Below, piece after piece: positions 34,846 through 43,574 of a DNA stretch of 64,000 bases. The first letter of the stretch is position 1, and the number at the start of each line of letters is the position of its first letter. Source of the stretch: Hymenobacter terrestris (GTDB lineage: Bacteria; Bacteroidota; Bacteroidia; Cytophagales; Hymenobacteraceae). The stretch lies in NCBI RefSeq assembly GCF_013377905.1, contig NZ_JABKAV010000001.1, positions 62,001-126,000 of the forward strand, given 5' to 3'. A program made the translations under genes and the position numbers. The notes below the pieces were generated by a model. The model had not been told where the DNA came from and searched no databases. It saw only the letters and a list, made by a program, of their open reading frames with translations.

Positions 34846-35150
34846 GCGATATTGGTGGCAGGGTGTGGCGGCACCTTTAAGCCCGGCACCTGCCTAGGCG
34901 GGGCAAATAGCGGCGCATGGCCTCATCTGCATGCTGAAGGAATGGTTGTGCGCTTCCTGGCTAAGCCGCTCCGGCCTTGTTCTGCAGGCTAACCCCGGGC
35001 TTTCGGCAAGTTTTCACCGCCGGCGTTTCGCTTACCAGAAAGCTTTTGCTTTATTGAGCCGGCACTTACGCAGAAGCGCCTCAGGCATGTAGCGCGAACT
35101 GGATTGCGCAAGTCCTGCGCTTGCCTAACAACTTCTCCCCCCCCGGCCCG
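34846..35150. other. Intergenic region before nagB
   Basis: 305 bases with no supported gene, repeat or clear promoter box. Confidence 0.6.
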
Positions 35151-37094
35151 ATGACAAACCCGACTGCTCCCGTTACAACCCGACTTAATCTGCTGGAAGA
35201 AACGCGCTTCGAGAAGCAGCCCGTCACGGTGTTTGCCAACCCGCAGCTGGCTTCGATACAGGTAGCCGCACGCATTGCCGATCTTATCCGGCGCAAGCAG
35301 CAGCGCAACGAGCCGGCCGTGCTGGGTTTGGCCACCGGGGCCACGCCGGTACAGGTGTACGCCGAGCTGGTGCGCCTGCACCAACAGGAAGGCCTGAGTT
35401 TCCGCAACGTCGTCACCTTCAACCTCGACGAGTACTACCCCATGCTGCCCACGGCGCCCCAGAGCTACGTGACGTTCATGCACGAGCACCTGTTCGACCA
35501 CATCGACATCGAGCCGGAAAACATCCATATTCCTGATGGCACGCTGGCTCCCGAAGACGTGGCCGACTACTGCCTGCGCTACGAGCAGCAGATTGGGCAG
35601 GCCGGCGGGCTGGATTTGCAGCTTTTGGGCATCGGCCGCACGGGCCACGTGGGCTTCAACGAGCCCGGCTCGGCCCCCAACTCGGGCACGCGTCTGGTAA
35701 CGCTCGACGACCTCACCCGCCGCGACGCCTCGCGCGACTTCGGGGGCAAGGAGAGCGTACCCCGCAAAGCCATTACCATGGGCATCGGCACCATTTTCAA
35801 GGCCCGCGAGCTGGTGCTGTTGGCCTGGAGCGGCAAAAAAGCTTCCATTGTGAAGAAGGCCGTGGAGGGCGAGGTATCAGGCGAGGTGCCGGCAACCTAC
35901 CTGCAGCTGGCCCCCAACGTAGAATTTGTGCTCGATGAGGCCGCCGCCGCCGAACTCACGCGCTTCGATACGCCCTGGCTGGTGAAGGACTGCGTATGGA
36001 GCGAGCTGCTGATCAGGAAGGCCGTCATCTGGCTTTCCAACACGCTGGGCAAGCCCATTCTCAAGCTCACCGAAGAGGACTACAACAACAACGGCATGGC
36101 CGAGCTGGTAACAGAGCGCGGCGCGGCCTACGACATCAATATTGCCATTTTCAACCACCTCCAGCACACCATTACGGGCTGGCCCGGCGGCAAACCCGGG
36201 GCCGACGACTCGCAGCGTCCCGAGCGGGCCCTGCCCGAAAAGAAGCGAAGCCTCATCTTCTCGCCCCACCCCGACGATGACGTGATTTCGATGGGCGGCA
36301 CCTTTATTCGCCTGATTGACCAGGGCCACGAGGTGCATGTAGCCTACCAGACCTCGGGCAACACGGCGGTGTGGGATGATGACGTGCTGCGCTACATGGA
36401 ATTTGCCATCGACCTGGAAAAGAGCCTGGGCCGCGACGGCCGGGAGTTGCTGAAAGTATACGAGAACATGCGGGCGTTTATCGGGCAGAAGCAGCCCAAC
36501 CAGGTAGATACCCAGGAAATTCGCAACGTCAAGAGCTATATCCGCAAGAGCGAGGCCATTGCCGGGGCCCGCTACGCCGGCCTGCCCGACAGCCACATCC
36601 ACTTCCAGGCCCTGCCCTTCTATGAGTCGGGCAAAACGGTGAAGCACCCGGTAACCGATGAAGATATTGCGCTGACCATGCAGCTGCTGCAGGGCATAAA
36701 ACCGCATCAGGTATTTCTAGCCGGCGACTTTGCCGACCCCAACGGTACGCACATTGTGTGCTTCAACATTGTGGCCGAAGCCCTGCGTCGCCTGAAGGCC
36801 ACCGAAAGCTGGGTGGCTGACTGCTGGGTATGGATGTACCGCGGGGCCTGGCACGAGTTTCCGGTGCACGAGATTGAAATGGCCGTGCCCCTCTCGCCGC
36901 ACGAGGTTATGCGCAAGCGCAACGCCATTTTCAAACACCAGAGCCAGAAGGATACGCCCGTGTTTCCGGGCGACGACGCCCGCGAGTTCTGGGTGCGCGC
37001 CGAGCACCGCAACCACGAAACGGCCGAGCATTATCACCGTTTGGGCATGGCCAACTACGAGGCGATGGAGGCTTTCGTGCGCTGGCACTTTTAG
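35151..37094 (+). CDS. nagB: Glucosamine-6-phosphate deaminase fused to a PIG-L (LmbE) domain
   Basis: 647 residues from ATG 35151. Residues about 20-270 are NagB: LGLATGATPVQVYAELVRLH, the catalytic-site FNLDEYYPM, GIGRTGHVGFNEPGS, and ARELVLLAWSGKKA. It converts GlcN-6-P to Fru-6-P and ammonia. Residues about 370-640 are a PIG-L deacetylase-like domain with the zinc motif SPHPDDDVISMGGTF and a later DPNGTHIVCFN. The fusion is common in Bacteroidota. The second domain may deacetylate GlcNAc-type substrates and feed the first, which is inference. No nagA or transporter is adjacent. Confidence 0.92.
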   Translation: MTNPTAPVTTRLNLLEETRFEKQPVTVFANPQLASIQVAARIADLIRRKQQRNEPAVLGLATGATPVQVYAELVRLHQQEGLSFRNVVTFNLDEYYPMLPTAPQSYVTFMHEHLFDHIDIEPENIHIPDGTLAPEDVADYCLRYEQQIGQAGGLDLQLLGIGRTGHVGFNEPGSAPNSGTRLVTLDDLTRRDASRDFGGKESVPRKAITMGIGTIFKARELVLLAWSGKKASIVKKAVEGEVSGEVPATYLQLAPNVEFVLDEAAAAELTRFDTPWLVKDCVWSELLIRKAVIWLSNTLGKPILKLTEEDYNNNGMAELVTERGAAYDINIAIFNHLQHTITGWPGGKPGADDSQRPERALPEKKRSLIFSPHPDDDVISMGGTFIRLIDQGHEVHVAYQTSGNTAVWDDDVLRYMEFAIDLEKSLGRDGRELLKVYENMRAFIGQKQPNQVDTQEIRNVKSYIRKSEAIAGARYAGLPDSHIHFQALPFYESGKTVKHPVTDEDIALTMQLLQGIKPHQVFLAGDFADPNGTHIVCFNIVAEALRRLKATESWVADCWVWMYRGAWHEFPVHEIEMAVPLSPHEVMRKRNAIFKHQSQKDTPVFPGDDAREFWVRAEHRNHETAEHYHRLGMANYEAMEAFVRWHF

Positions 37095-37250
37095 CCCCGG
37101 CAAAGCAGGCATACCGCTCCTACCTGGTTCCGTTTCCCGCTCCAGGCTGCCGGGCTAGTCCATTTTGCAGGAGCTAGCCCGGCAGCCCATGGCCCAGGAA
37201 ATTGCCCTCATTATTGGTAAATTTCTCCCGCTCTGCCAACTCAACCCGCT

Positions 37251-37811
37251 ATGTCAACTCAGCCTGAACTTACCCTAGAAGCAGCACGCCTGCAGGCCTT
37301 AAAGCGCTACGATATCCTCGACACGCCCCAGGATGGCAGTATGAACCGCCTGGCAGGCCTCGCCGCCAGGGTATTCAATATGCCCATTGCCATTATCAGC
37401 CTAGTTGATGAAGACCGGATTTGGTTCAAATCGCGCTATGGCTTGGATGCGGAGCAGATTGACCGGGGCGGCGGCCTATGCGACTCGGCCATCCTCTCCG
37501 ACGAAGTGTACATTGTGGAAGATGCCCGCAACGACCCGCGTACCCTTGCCAACCCACTCGTGGCGGGCGAATTTGGCCTGCGGTTTTACGCCGCCGCCCC
37601 GCTACAAACCCACGACGGCTACCGACTGGGCACTTTCTGCCTCATCGACCAGAAGCAACGCTACCTAAACGAAAACCAGAAGCTGGTTCTGCAGGATATG
37701 GCGGCCATTGCTATGGATGAGCTTGAGCTGCGACTGGCTGCCCGGCAGGCTGCCCAGGAAAATGAGCGGCAGCTCAACGAACTCCGGCAACAGCTAGACC
37801 GCAAATCCTGA
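37251..37811 (+). CDS. Stand-alone GAF-domain protein
   Basis: 186 residues. The start LEAARLQALKRYDILDTPQD is the linker that precedes GAF domains in many sensor kinases. The GAF fold (about 25-165) has MPIAIISLVDEDRIWFKSRY, GGGLCDSAILSD (Cys in the chromophore/ligand loop), DARNDPRTLANPLVAGEFGL and LGTFCLIDQ. A C-terminal coiled coil (AAQENERQLNELRQQLDRK) then stops. In relatives this coil leads into a kinase or cyclase; here there is none. It may bind a small ligand and act on another protein in trans. It converges with four minus-strand sensor-domain genes. Confidence 0.85.
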   Translation: MSTQPELTLEAARLQALKRYDILDTPQDGSMNRLAGLAARVFNMPIAIISLVDEDRIWFKSRYGLDAEQIDRGGGLCDSAILSDEVYIVEDARNDPRTLANPLVAGEFGLRFYAAAPLQTHDGYRLGTFCLIDQKQRYLNENQKLVLQDMAAIAMDELELRLAARQAAQENERQLNELRQQLDRKS

Positions 37812-37837
37812 CCGCTACCCATTTCTCGCTTCGGGAT

Positions 37838-38203
37838 TTAAGCTGCCAGCTTTGGCGGTTGCGTGCTGAGCTGCTGCAACACGGCAACCAGCTCTTCGCC
37901 AATCTGCTCAATGCGCGTCAGGCCCCGGCGGGCTTCGTCAATCTGGCCCTGACGGTACTGTGCCGCCAGCTCGCGGCCCGTGTTGAGCAGCTGCTGGAGC
38001 AGGCGTTCGGCTTCGCGCACTTCGGGCCGGTCGGGGTAGCGGGGCTTTACCTCGGTGCTCAGCCACAGGCCCAACGCATTGTTTTGCAGCGAGAACAGGT
38101 TCTCATCGGCCTCGCGCACTCCGTAGAGCACCGAACGCAGCTGCGACTTAAACAGAATCTGTTTAATGCGGGCTTGCTGAATATCAAGAGTAGTAAGGTC
38201 CAT
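37838..38203 (-). CDS. CZB-like four-helix protein without zinc ligands
   Basis: 121 residues from ATG 38203 (an earlier ATG at 38227 adds 8). The layout ARIKQILFKSQLRSVLYG, LFSLQNNALGLWLSTEVKPR, then paired helices to EELVAVLQQL resembles the chemoreceptor zinc-binding (CZB) domain. CZB expects His in helix 1 (here Gln in KQILFKS), Cys before LGKW (here Asn in QNNALGLW) and two His in helix 3 (here Leu), so no zinc site remains. It is probably a stand-alone regulator or sensor. The assignment is from motif resemblance only. It is 18 bases upstream-to-downstream of the triple-PAS gene and likely in one operon with it. Confidence 0.5.
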   Translation of the reverse strand: MDLTTLDIQQARIKQILFKSQLRSVLYGVREADENLFSLQNNALGLWLSTEVKPRYPDRPEVREAERLLQQLLNTGRELAAQYRQGQIDEARRGLTRIEQIGEELVAVLQQLSTQPPKLAA

Positions 38204-38245
38204 GGGTAAGGAAGTGAGCAATATCAAGGGAGCACACTTGCTTAC

Positions 38246-39553
38246 CTAAGAGGCAGCCGGGGGCGTTGGCAACAGGGCTTCTAGCTTGTGGCGGGCCTCC
38301 ACAAGTTCCGTTACATCGAAGGCAAAGCTGATTATGCCTACAATCTGTCCTTTTTCGCGCAGCGCCTGATAAGAGAAGTCGAAATACCGCTCCTCAATTT
38401 GGCCCGTGGCACGCCGGTGAAGCTGCAGCAGCATTTGCTTGCCAAAAAACGGCTCTCCCGTCTGATACACATTGTCGAGCAGCGTGATGTAGCCCTGTTC
38501 GGCGGCTTCAGGCACTACCTCCAGCACCGACCGGCCAATCAGGTCGTCGGTGGCGAACAGCTCGTAGTAGGGCGGGTTAGCAAACTCGAAGACGTGCTGC
38601 GGCCCCCGGGCAATGCCAATGAGGGCGGGTGCCTGCTGAAACAGGGTGTAAAATGTTTCGCGCTGCGACTGAGCGAGTTGGTAGGCCTGGTATGCCTGAT
38701 CGGAAAGCACGGCCTGCTCCTCGCTGGCCTGTAGCAGTTCCAGCACCATGAGCTTCTGATCCTGAATATCGACGCTGCAGCCTACCCACATGGTTACGGC
38801 GCCCTCGGCATTACGACGCGGGATGCCACGGGCCAATACCCAGCGGTAGTCGCCATCGGCACAGCGCAGGCGGTATTCGGTCTGGTAAGCCTCCCCCGAC
38901 TCGTAGGCCCCGCGCCAGGCCGCGCCCGCACCGGCACGGTCGTCGGGGTGTACGCCATCAAGCCAGCCGAAATCGGCCTCGGCTTCCAGCGGCTTGCCCG
39001 TGAAACTGAGCCAGCGCTGGTTGAAGTAATCGGCCGCCCCATCGGGCTGGGTGGTCCAGACCATAACGGGCAACGACTCGAGAATAAAGCGGGTCCGCTC
39101 CTGGCTTTCATGCAGTTCGCGCTCTATGGCCGCGGCCTGCTGCTCGGCACGGTGCTGCGTGGTTACGTCCTCCGTTTTCAGCAGAATGGTCTGGAGCTGG
39201 CCCTGGTCGTCGAACTGGGGGTAGTTGGTCGTCTGCCAGTACCGCTCTTCCAGCCCGCCACCCTGCGTGGCGGGGCGCTGCAGGTCGTAGCGGATGCGCG
39301 GCATAGTGTGGGCCGTAGCGTGCTGACGTACGTATTCAAGCGAATTGAAAAGCACCTGCCACTCGCTCTGCTCTTCGCGGGGAAAAACATCGAACACATT
39401 GCGGCCCAAAATGTTAGCGCGTTCCAGCAGCGTGGTAGTCAGGTATAGGTTGCTGGCGTCCAGAATAGTATGATCGGGCGCTACCAGCATATAATGCTCG
39501 GGTAGCTGCCACAAAGAATAGAACGTGCCGGGGGCGGGAAGTGGAGAAGTCAT
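38246..39553 (-). CDS. Triple PAS-domain protein without an output domain
   Basis: 435 residues. PAS 1 (about 15-130, LPEHYMLVAPDHTILDASNL) and PAS 2 (about 155-270) are joined by a coiled linker (HRAEQQAAAIERELHESQER). PAS 2 has VMVWTTQPDGAADYFNQRWL and the PAC-like YRWVLARGIPRR. PAS 3 (about 300-425) contains APALIGIARGPQHVFEFANP and ERYFDFSYQALREKGQIVGI. It ends after the last PAC strand (FDVTELVEARHKLEALL) where a histidine kinase would normally begin. It may be a sensor that works through protein contacts. There is no frameshift and no kinase downstream, so it does not look like a broken kinase gene. Confidence 0.85.
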   Translation of the reverse strand: MTSPLPAPGTFYSLWQLPEHYMLVAPDHTILDASNLYLTTTLLERANILGRNVFDVFPREEQSEWQVLFNSLEYVRQHATAHTMPRIRYDLQRPATQGGGLEERYWQTTNYPQFDDQGQLQTILLKTEDVTTQHRAEQQAAAIERELHESQERTRFILESLPVMVWTTQPDGAADYFNQRWLSFTGKPLEAEADFGWLDGVHPDDRAGAGAAWRGAYESGEAYQTEYRLRCADGDYRWVLARGIPRRNAEGAVTMWVGCSVDIQDQKLMVLELLQASEEQAVLSDQAYQAYQLAQSQRETFYTLFQQAPALIGIARGPQHVFEFANPPYYELFATDDLIGRSVLEVVPEAAEQGYITLLDNVYQTGEPFFGKQMLLQLHRRATGQIEERYFDFSYQALREKGQIVGIISFAFDVTELVEARHKLEALLPTPPAAS

Positions 39554-39587
39554 GGCGCGAAAAAAGGAGCAGGCGACGAGCCTTTAT

Positions 39588-39986
39588 TTACATGCGACGG
39601 AGCCGCGCGGCAGCTGTGGACAGGTCTTGAAAAGACATAAACGTGATACCGGCGGAGGTCTGCTGCATGGCCAACTCGGCCGACAGTTGGCTGTAGCGCT
39701 CGGGCGAGTGTACCCACGAAAAGTAACGGCAGCCCGCGGCATGAAGCTGCGGGAAGAGCACGTCGCTGCCCCATTTGGCCGCATCGGCCCACAGGCCGGA
39801 CACGTGGGTGTTATCGTTGAGAATTTTAGCGCAGCCTTCCTGCTTTAGCAACTCAAGCAATCGGAGGGCACCAGGCACGATATCTTCATCGGTGAGCCGG
39901 CCGTGCCAATCAAGGTATAGCCAGTCGTCGATGTAATTAACGGAAATGGTCAGAACAGGCGTATCGTAAAGGATGCGGTTGGCCAT
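39588..39986 (-). CDS. STAS/SpoIIAA-like small protein 1
   Basis: 132 residues from ATG 39986 (MANRILYDTPVLTISVNYID); the frame opens at 40088. The pattern LYLDWHGRLTDEDIVPGALR, then LLELLKQEGCAKILNDNTHV resembles SpoIIAA/STAS-like single-domain proteins, with a short segment AAKWGSDVLFPQLHAAGCRY following. No phospho-Ser is certain. It ends 35 bases before the triple-PAS gene and shares its layout with the next gene upstream. It may be a regulatory or anti-anti-sigma-like partner of the PAS protein, which is inference. Confidence 0.6.
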   Translation of the reverse strand: MANRILYDTPVLTISVNYIDDWLYLDWHGRLTDEDIVPGALRLLELLKQEGCAKILNDNTHVSGLWADAAKWGSDVLFPQLHAAGCRYFSWVHSPERYSQLSAELAMQQTSAGITFMSFQDLSTAAARLRRM

Positions 39987-40152
39987 TGCGAAGGGGATTG
40001 TGGCAGGTTTACGGCCCCAGCCACGTTGAACTAGGGCAGGCCTGAGGAATGGGTGCGCTGATTTACGATAGATAACTAAAGGCTGCAAATAACCCTTTCT
40101 GTCCTATCCCGCCACACAGCAGAGCCGGTTAAGCCACCAGACCAACGGGCAC

Positions 40153-40566
40153 TTACGATACTTGCTGCAGCCACTGTTGCGCCGCCACCTCCGAATCGAA
40201 TATGCGGTAGGTAAGGGCGGCAACGTGCGCATCGACCGTGAGCTGGCTCGCAGGAAGAAGGGCAATATCTTCTTCGGACAGCAATACGGCGCCATAAATG
40301 CGGGCACTGCCCCGCTGCTCGGCTGTAAGCCAGAAGTCAACAATCCATTCGCTTTCCTCGGCTGTAAAGGGCGTCATCAGCCGCTGGTCGCCCAGCAACT
40401 TGTTCCAGCCCCGTAGCCGCAGCAACTTGCCGGTATGGGTCAGAAAGGACTGCAGGTAATCGAGCCGACGAGGGCCCGGCTCGTAGATAATATGGGCGTA
40501 CCCTTCGGGGTGTTCCATAACCCTCCCTACAGGGTTGTTGAAGTAAAGCCGGGAGGCAGCAGGCAT
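40153..40566 (-). CDS. STAS/SpoIIAA-like small protein 2
   Basis: 137 residues from ATG 40566 (MPAASRLYFNNPVGRVMEHP); the frame opens at 40659. Its layout parallels the protein at 39588-39986: beta strands, then RRLDYLQSFLTHTGKLLRLR, KLLGDQRLMTPFTAEESEWI and VDFWLTAEQRGSARIYGAVL. The same kind of one-domain protein is found in Bacteroidota next to sensor kinases. It is the first gene of the minus-strand sensor cluster. The exact function is unknown. Confidence 0.55.
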   Translation of the reverse strand: MPAASRLYFNNPVGRVMEHPEGYAHIIYEPGPRRLDYLQSFLTHTGKLLRLRGWNKLLGDQRLMTPFTAEESEWIVDFWLTAEQRGSARIYGAVLLSEEDIALLPASQLTVDAHVAALTYRIFDSEVAAQQWLQQVS

Positions 40567-40836
40567 GGGCAGCAGGTGATTAGAGCAGGATTTAGAGACG
40601 CTAAGCAGTGGCGTAATACTACGGATGCATGTCCCAACACAAGGGGGCACCGGCACCACACATAACCGTCAATTGAAAGGCAATTTAGACATTCCGCCTG
40701 AACGTGAAGCAGAATCATTTCGCCGACTTTTTGTGCACTTTCCTGGCTGAGCGCAACAGTAGGCACTCTAAATAGCTGTAAACGAGATTAATCGAGCCTG
40801 TTGGCAACCTGCCCGCATACATCAGGTGTGCGGGAG

Positions 40837-41891
40837 TTATGTACTTGTTTTTACGGGCGAATCGGGGTACCAGCGGCGGCGTAGCCAGAGCGCTACGTTC
40901 ACCAGGGCAATGAGGGCGGGTACTTCGATAAGTGGCCCGATAACGCCGGCAAAAGCCTGGCCCGAGTTTAGACCAAACACGCCGATGGCTACGGCAATGG
41001 CCAGCTCAAAATTGTTGCCGGTGGCCGTAAAAGCAATGCTGGTATTCTCGGCGTAGCTGGCCCCCAGCCATTTGCCGGCAGCAAAGCTGAGCAGAAACAT
41101 AATGCCGAAGTACAGGGCCAGCGGCAGGGCAATGCGCAGTACGTCCAGGGGCAGCTGCACAATGGTTTCACCCTTCAGGCTGAACATAAGCACAATAGTT
41201 AGCAGCAGCGCAACCAGCGTAACGGGACTGATGGCCGGCAGGTAAACCTGCTCGTACCATACCTCACCTTTAAGCCACCGCAACACCCGGCGCGACAAGT
41301 AACCCGCCACCAGCGGAATGCCCAGATAAACCAGCACGCTTTGGGCGATGTCGCCGAATGCAATATTCACCGTGTAGCCTTCCAACCCAAAATACGGCGG
41401 CAGCACCGTGATAAACAGCCAGGCCAGCCCGGCGGCGTACTCGCGGCTGCCGTCGGCCAGATCATTCCAGACCAGCACCATGGCAATGCAGCGGGCAATA
41501 CCAATAAAATCAGCCCCATCATGTATTCTGGCTTGTCGGGCAGGAGCCAAATGGCCAGCAGAAAAATGAGCAATGGGCCCACAAGCCAGTTGAGCACCAG
41601 CGACAGCCCGATAATGCGCGTGTTGCCGAATACGCTGCGTAGCTCCTCGTAGCGCACCTTGGCCAGCGGCGGGTACATCATCACTATCAGGCCCACGGCC
41701 AGTGGCACATTCACGGTGCCCACCGAAAAGTAGCTCACCGCCTCATTGACACCGGGCACCAGATAACCCAATACCACCCCCAGAGCCATGGCCAGAAATA
41801 TCCACAGCGTCAGGCCCCGGTCGAGCCCGGAAAGTTTTTTTTCGGCCAGCATGGCGGGCCCAGGCGTAGCAGAAGGACGAACTGGTAGCAT
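40837..41891 (-). pseudogene. ACR3-family arsenite exporter gene with a frameshift
   Basis: The N-terminal half (from ATG 41891 or 41852: [51 protein letters not shown]) ends in nonsense after EYMMGLIL. The C-terminal half continues in another frame with [40 protein letters not shown] and [20 protein letters not shown]. Joining them at an AAAA run (41516-41519 on the plus strand) with one extra base restores the usual 10-helix ACR3 protein of about 350 residues, including the Cys of GIARC that binds arsenite. So one base is missing, either a real mutation or a sequencing error. No arsR, arsC or other ars gene is adjacent. Confidence 0.8.
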
Positions 41892-42085
41892 CAGCGGAGG
41901 AGAAAGCAGGCGAGAAGGGTTGGCCAAAGAGGCTGCGTGGGCCGGGCCGGCAGCGTAGCACTGCCGGCCCGGCCACAACGAATAGCCGAAAGTACTGCTC
42001 CGGTCATTCCAAAACCCGGTTTCCTTGCTTCCTGATGCCTAAGCGCGATGCACAGCAAACCAAACCCGTCGTTTCAGCACCTTGA

Positions 42086-42150
42086 CCAACCATAAACGGC
42101 CCGGCACCTGCCAGCCAAATGGTAGCAGGTGCCGGGCCGTTTATGGTTGG
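42086..42150. terminator. Long perfect hairpin between ACR3 and ruvB
   Basis: A perfect 26-bp inverted repeat (42086-42111 against 42125-42150) around a 13-base loop. It lies 9 bases after the ruvB stop codon and belongs to no repeat family here. It is probably the ruvB terminator. Confidence 0.75.
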
Positions 42151-42159
42151 CTACGCAGC

Positions 42160-43206
42160 CTAACTGAACAGCTCGCCGGTAGATGAGTTGCCGCGCAGGT
42201 GCTGGGGCATGAGCCGGCCCAGATGTTCGTAAGCGGCCTCGGTAGCTTCGCGGCCGCGGCTGGTGCGCTTCAGGTAGCCTTCCTGAATCAAAAATGGCTC
42301 GTAGACTTCCTCAATGGTTTCGCCCTCCTCGCCACAGGCCGTGGCGATGGTGCTGATGCCTACCGGACCACCTTTGAACTTGTCGATGATGGTGGTCAGG
42401 ATGCGCTTGTCCATGTCGTCGAGGCCGCGGGCATCTACGTCGAGGGCCGCCAGGGCAAACTGGGCAATGTCCTGCGTGATGGTGCCATTGCCTTTGATCT
42501 GGGCGAAGTCGCGGGTGCGGCGTAGCAGGTTGTTGGCGATGCGCGGGGTGCCGCGCGAGCGGCGGGCAATTTCGTAGGCCGCCTCATCATCAATGGGCGT
42601 GGCCAGGATTTCGGCCGAGCGGCCCACAATGCTGGTCAGCAGCTTGGCATCGTAGTATTCGAGGCGGGAACTGATGCCGAAACGGGCCCGCAACGGAGCC
42701 GTGAGCATGCCCGAGCGCGTAGTAGCCCCAATGAGGGTGAAGGGCGACAGCGAAATCTGCACCGAGCGGGCATTAGGACCCGAATCGAGCATGATGTCGA
42801 TGCGGTAGTCCTCCATGGCCGAGTACAGGTATTCCTCCACTACCGGGTTCAGGCGGTGAATTTCGTCAATGAAGAGTACGTCGTGCGGCTCGAGGTTGGT
42901 GAGCAGGCCGGCTAGGTCGGAGGGCTTGTCGAGTACCGGGCCCGAAGTCATCTTGATGCCCGATTCGAGCTCGTTGGCGATGATGTGCGAGAGCGTGGTT
43001 TTACCCAGGCCGGGAGGGCCGTGCAGCAGCACATGGTCGAGGGCGTCGCCGCGGCGCTTGGCGGCGGCCACGAACACCTTCAGATTTTCCACCACTTTCT
43101 CTTGGCCGGCGAAGTCGTCGAAGGAAAGTGGCCGCAGGGCCTTGTCAATGTCTTTATCGGTGGCGTCGTAGTGTTCGGTGTCACCCGTCAGGAGCGGTTC
43201 GCGCAT
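42160..43206 (-). CDS. ruvB: Holliday junction branch-migration helicase RuvB
   Basis: 348 residues. Walker A is GPPGLGKTT (Lys69), followed by Walker [21 protein letters not shown], the sensor segment [20 protein letters not shown], and the C-terminal winged-helix domain with [20 protein letters not shown] and [18 protein letters not shown]. It drives branch migration with RuvA in recombinational repair. ruvA and ruvC are not beside it. A near-consensus TACCTTTC at about 43230-43237 may be its promoter. Confidence 0.97.
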   Translation of the reverse strand: MREPLLTGDTEHYDATDKDIDKALRPLSFDDFAGQEKVVENLKVFVAAAKRRGDALDHVLLHGPPGLGKTTLSHIIANELESGIKMTSGPVLDKPSDLAGLLTNLEPHDVLFIDEIHRLNPVVEEYLYSAMEDYRIDIMLDSGPNARSVQISLSPFTLIGATTRSGMLTAPLRARFGISSRLEYYDAKLLTSIVGRSAEILATPIDDEAAYEIARRSRGTPRIANNLLRRTRDFAQIKGNGTITQDIAQFALAALDVDARGLDDMDKRILTTIIDKFKGGPVGISTIATACGEEGETIEEVYEPFLIQEGYLKRTSRGREATEAAYEHLGRLMPQHLRGNSSTGELFS

Positions 43207-43574
43207 AAGTCTGGCAATAATTCAGCGTGTCGAAAGGTAACACTTTGCCGCCGGCCTTGGTGCCTTTTTTAGCAAAAAATAGTTGACATCATGGATATAG
43301 CTAATTTTATTAGTAATGAAGCTGTTTAGAAAGCCTAAAGAACGTCATGCTGAGCTTGCCGAAGCATCTCTACTGCTTCGCCAGCGGCTTCTCTAACGTA
43401 GCGGTAGAGATGCTTCGGCTGCGCTCAGCATGACGTTCTGATTGATTTCGACTACTTTCCAGAAAGCTTCAATTCTGTCCTTACGCCGCCACTTTTTGCC
43501 CGCAATGCCTGCGTTGCTACTTCCAATCAGCAGGCCAGGGCTGTACCTTGCAGCCTCAACCCGCTGCCTCGCAT
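43207..43574. other. Intergenic region between ruvB and unknown gene
   Basis: No gene. It contains the possible ruvB promoter, a palindromic element (43340-43438) and, at about 43543, a weak box TACCTTGC before the next gene. Confidence 0.6.
43340..43438. repeat. Palindromic intergenic element
   Basis: GAACGTCATGCTGAGCTTGC...GAAGCATCTCTAC (from 43340) pairs with GTAGAGATGCTTCGGCTGCG...CATGACGTTC (to 43438), with a few internal differences and a loop of about 25 bases. It lies between divergent genes. Confidence 0.85.

Noticed and set aside
35877..36707. 276-codon open frame antisense to nagB
   Set aside because: Shadow of the NagB/PIG-L gene.
38246..39553. Truncated histidine kinase pseudogene
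   Set aside because: The protein ends cleanly after the third PAS/PAC, and the downstream sequence encodes another intact gene with no kinase remnants in any frame.
43340..43438. Insertion-sequence terminal inverted repeats
   Set aside because: The arms are separated by only about 25 bases with no transposase frame; it fits a REP-like palindrome, at most a non-autonomous element.
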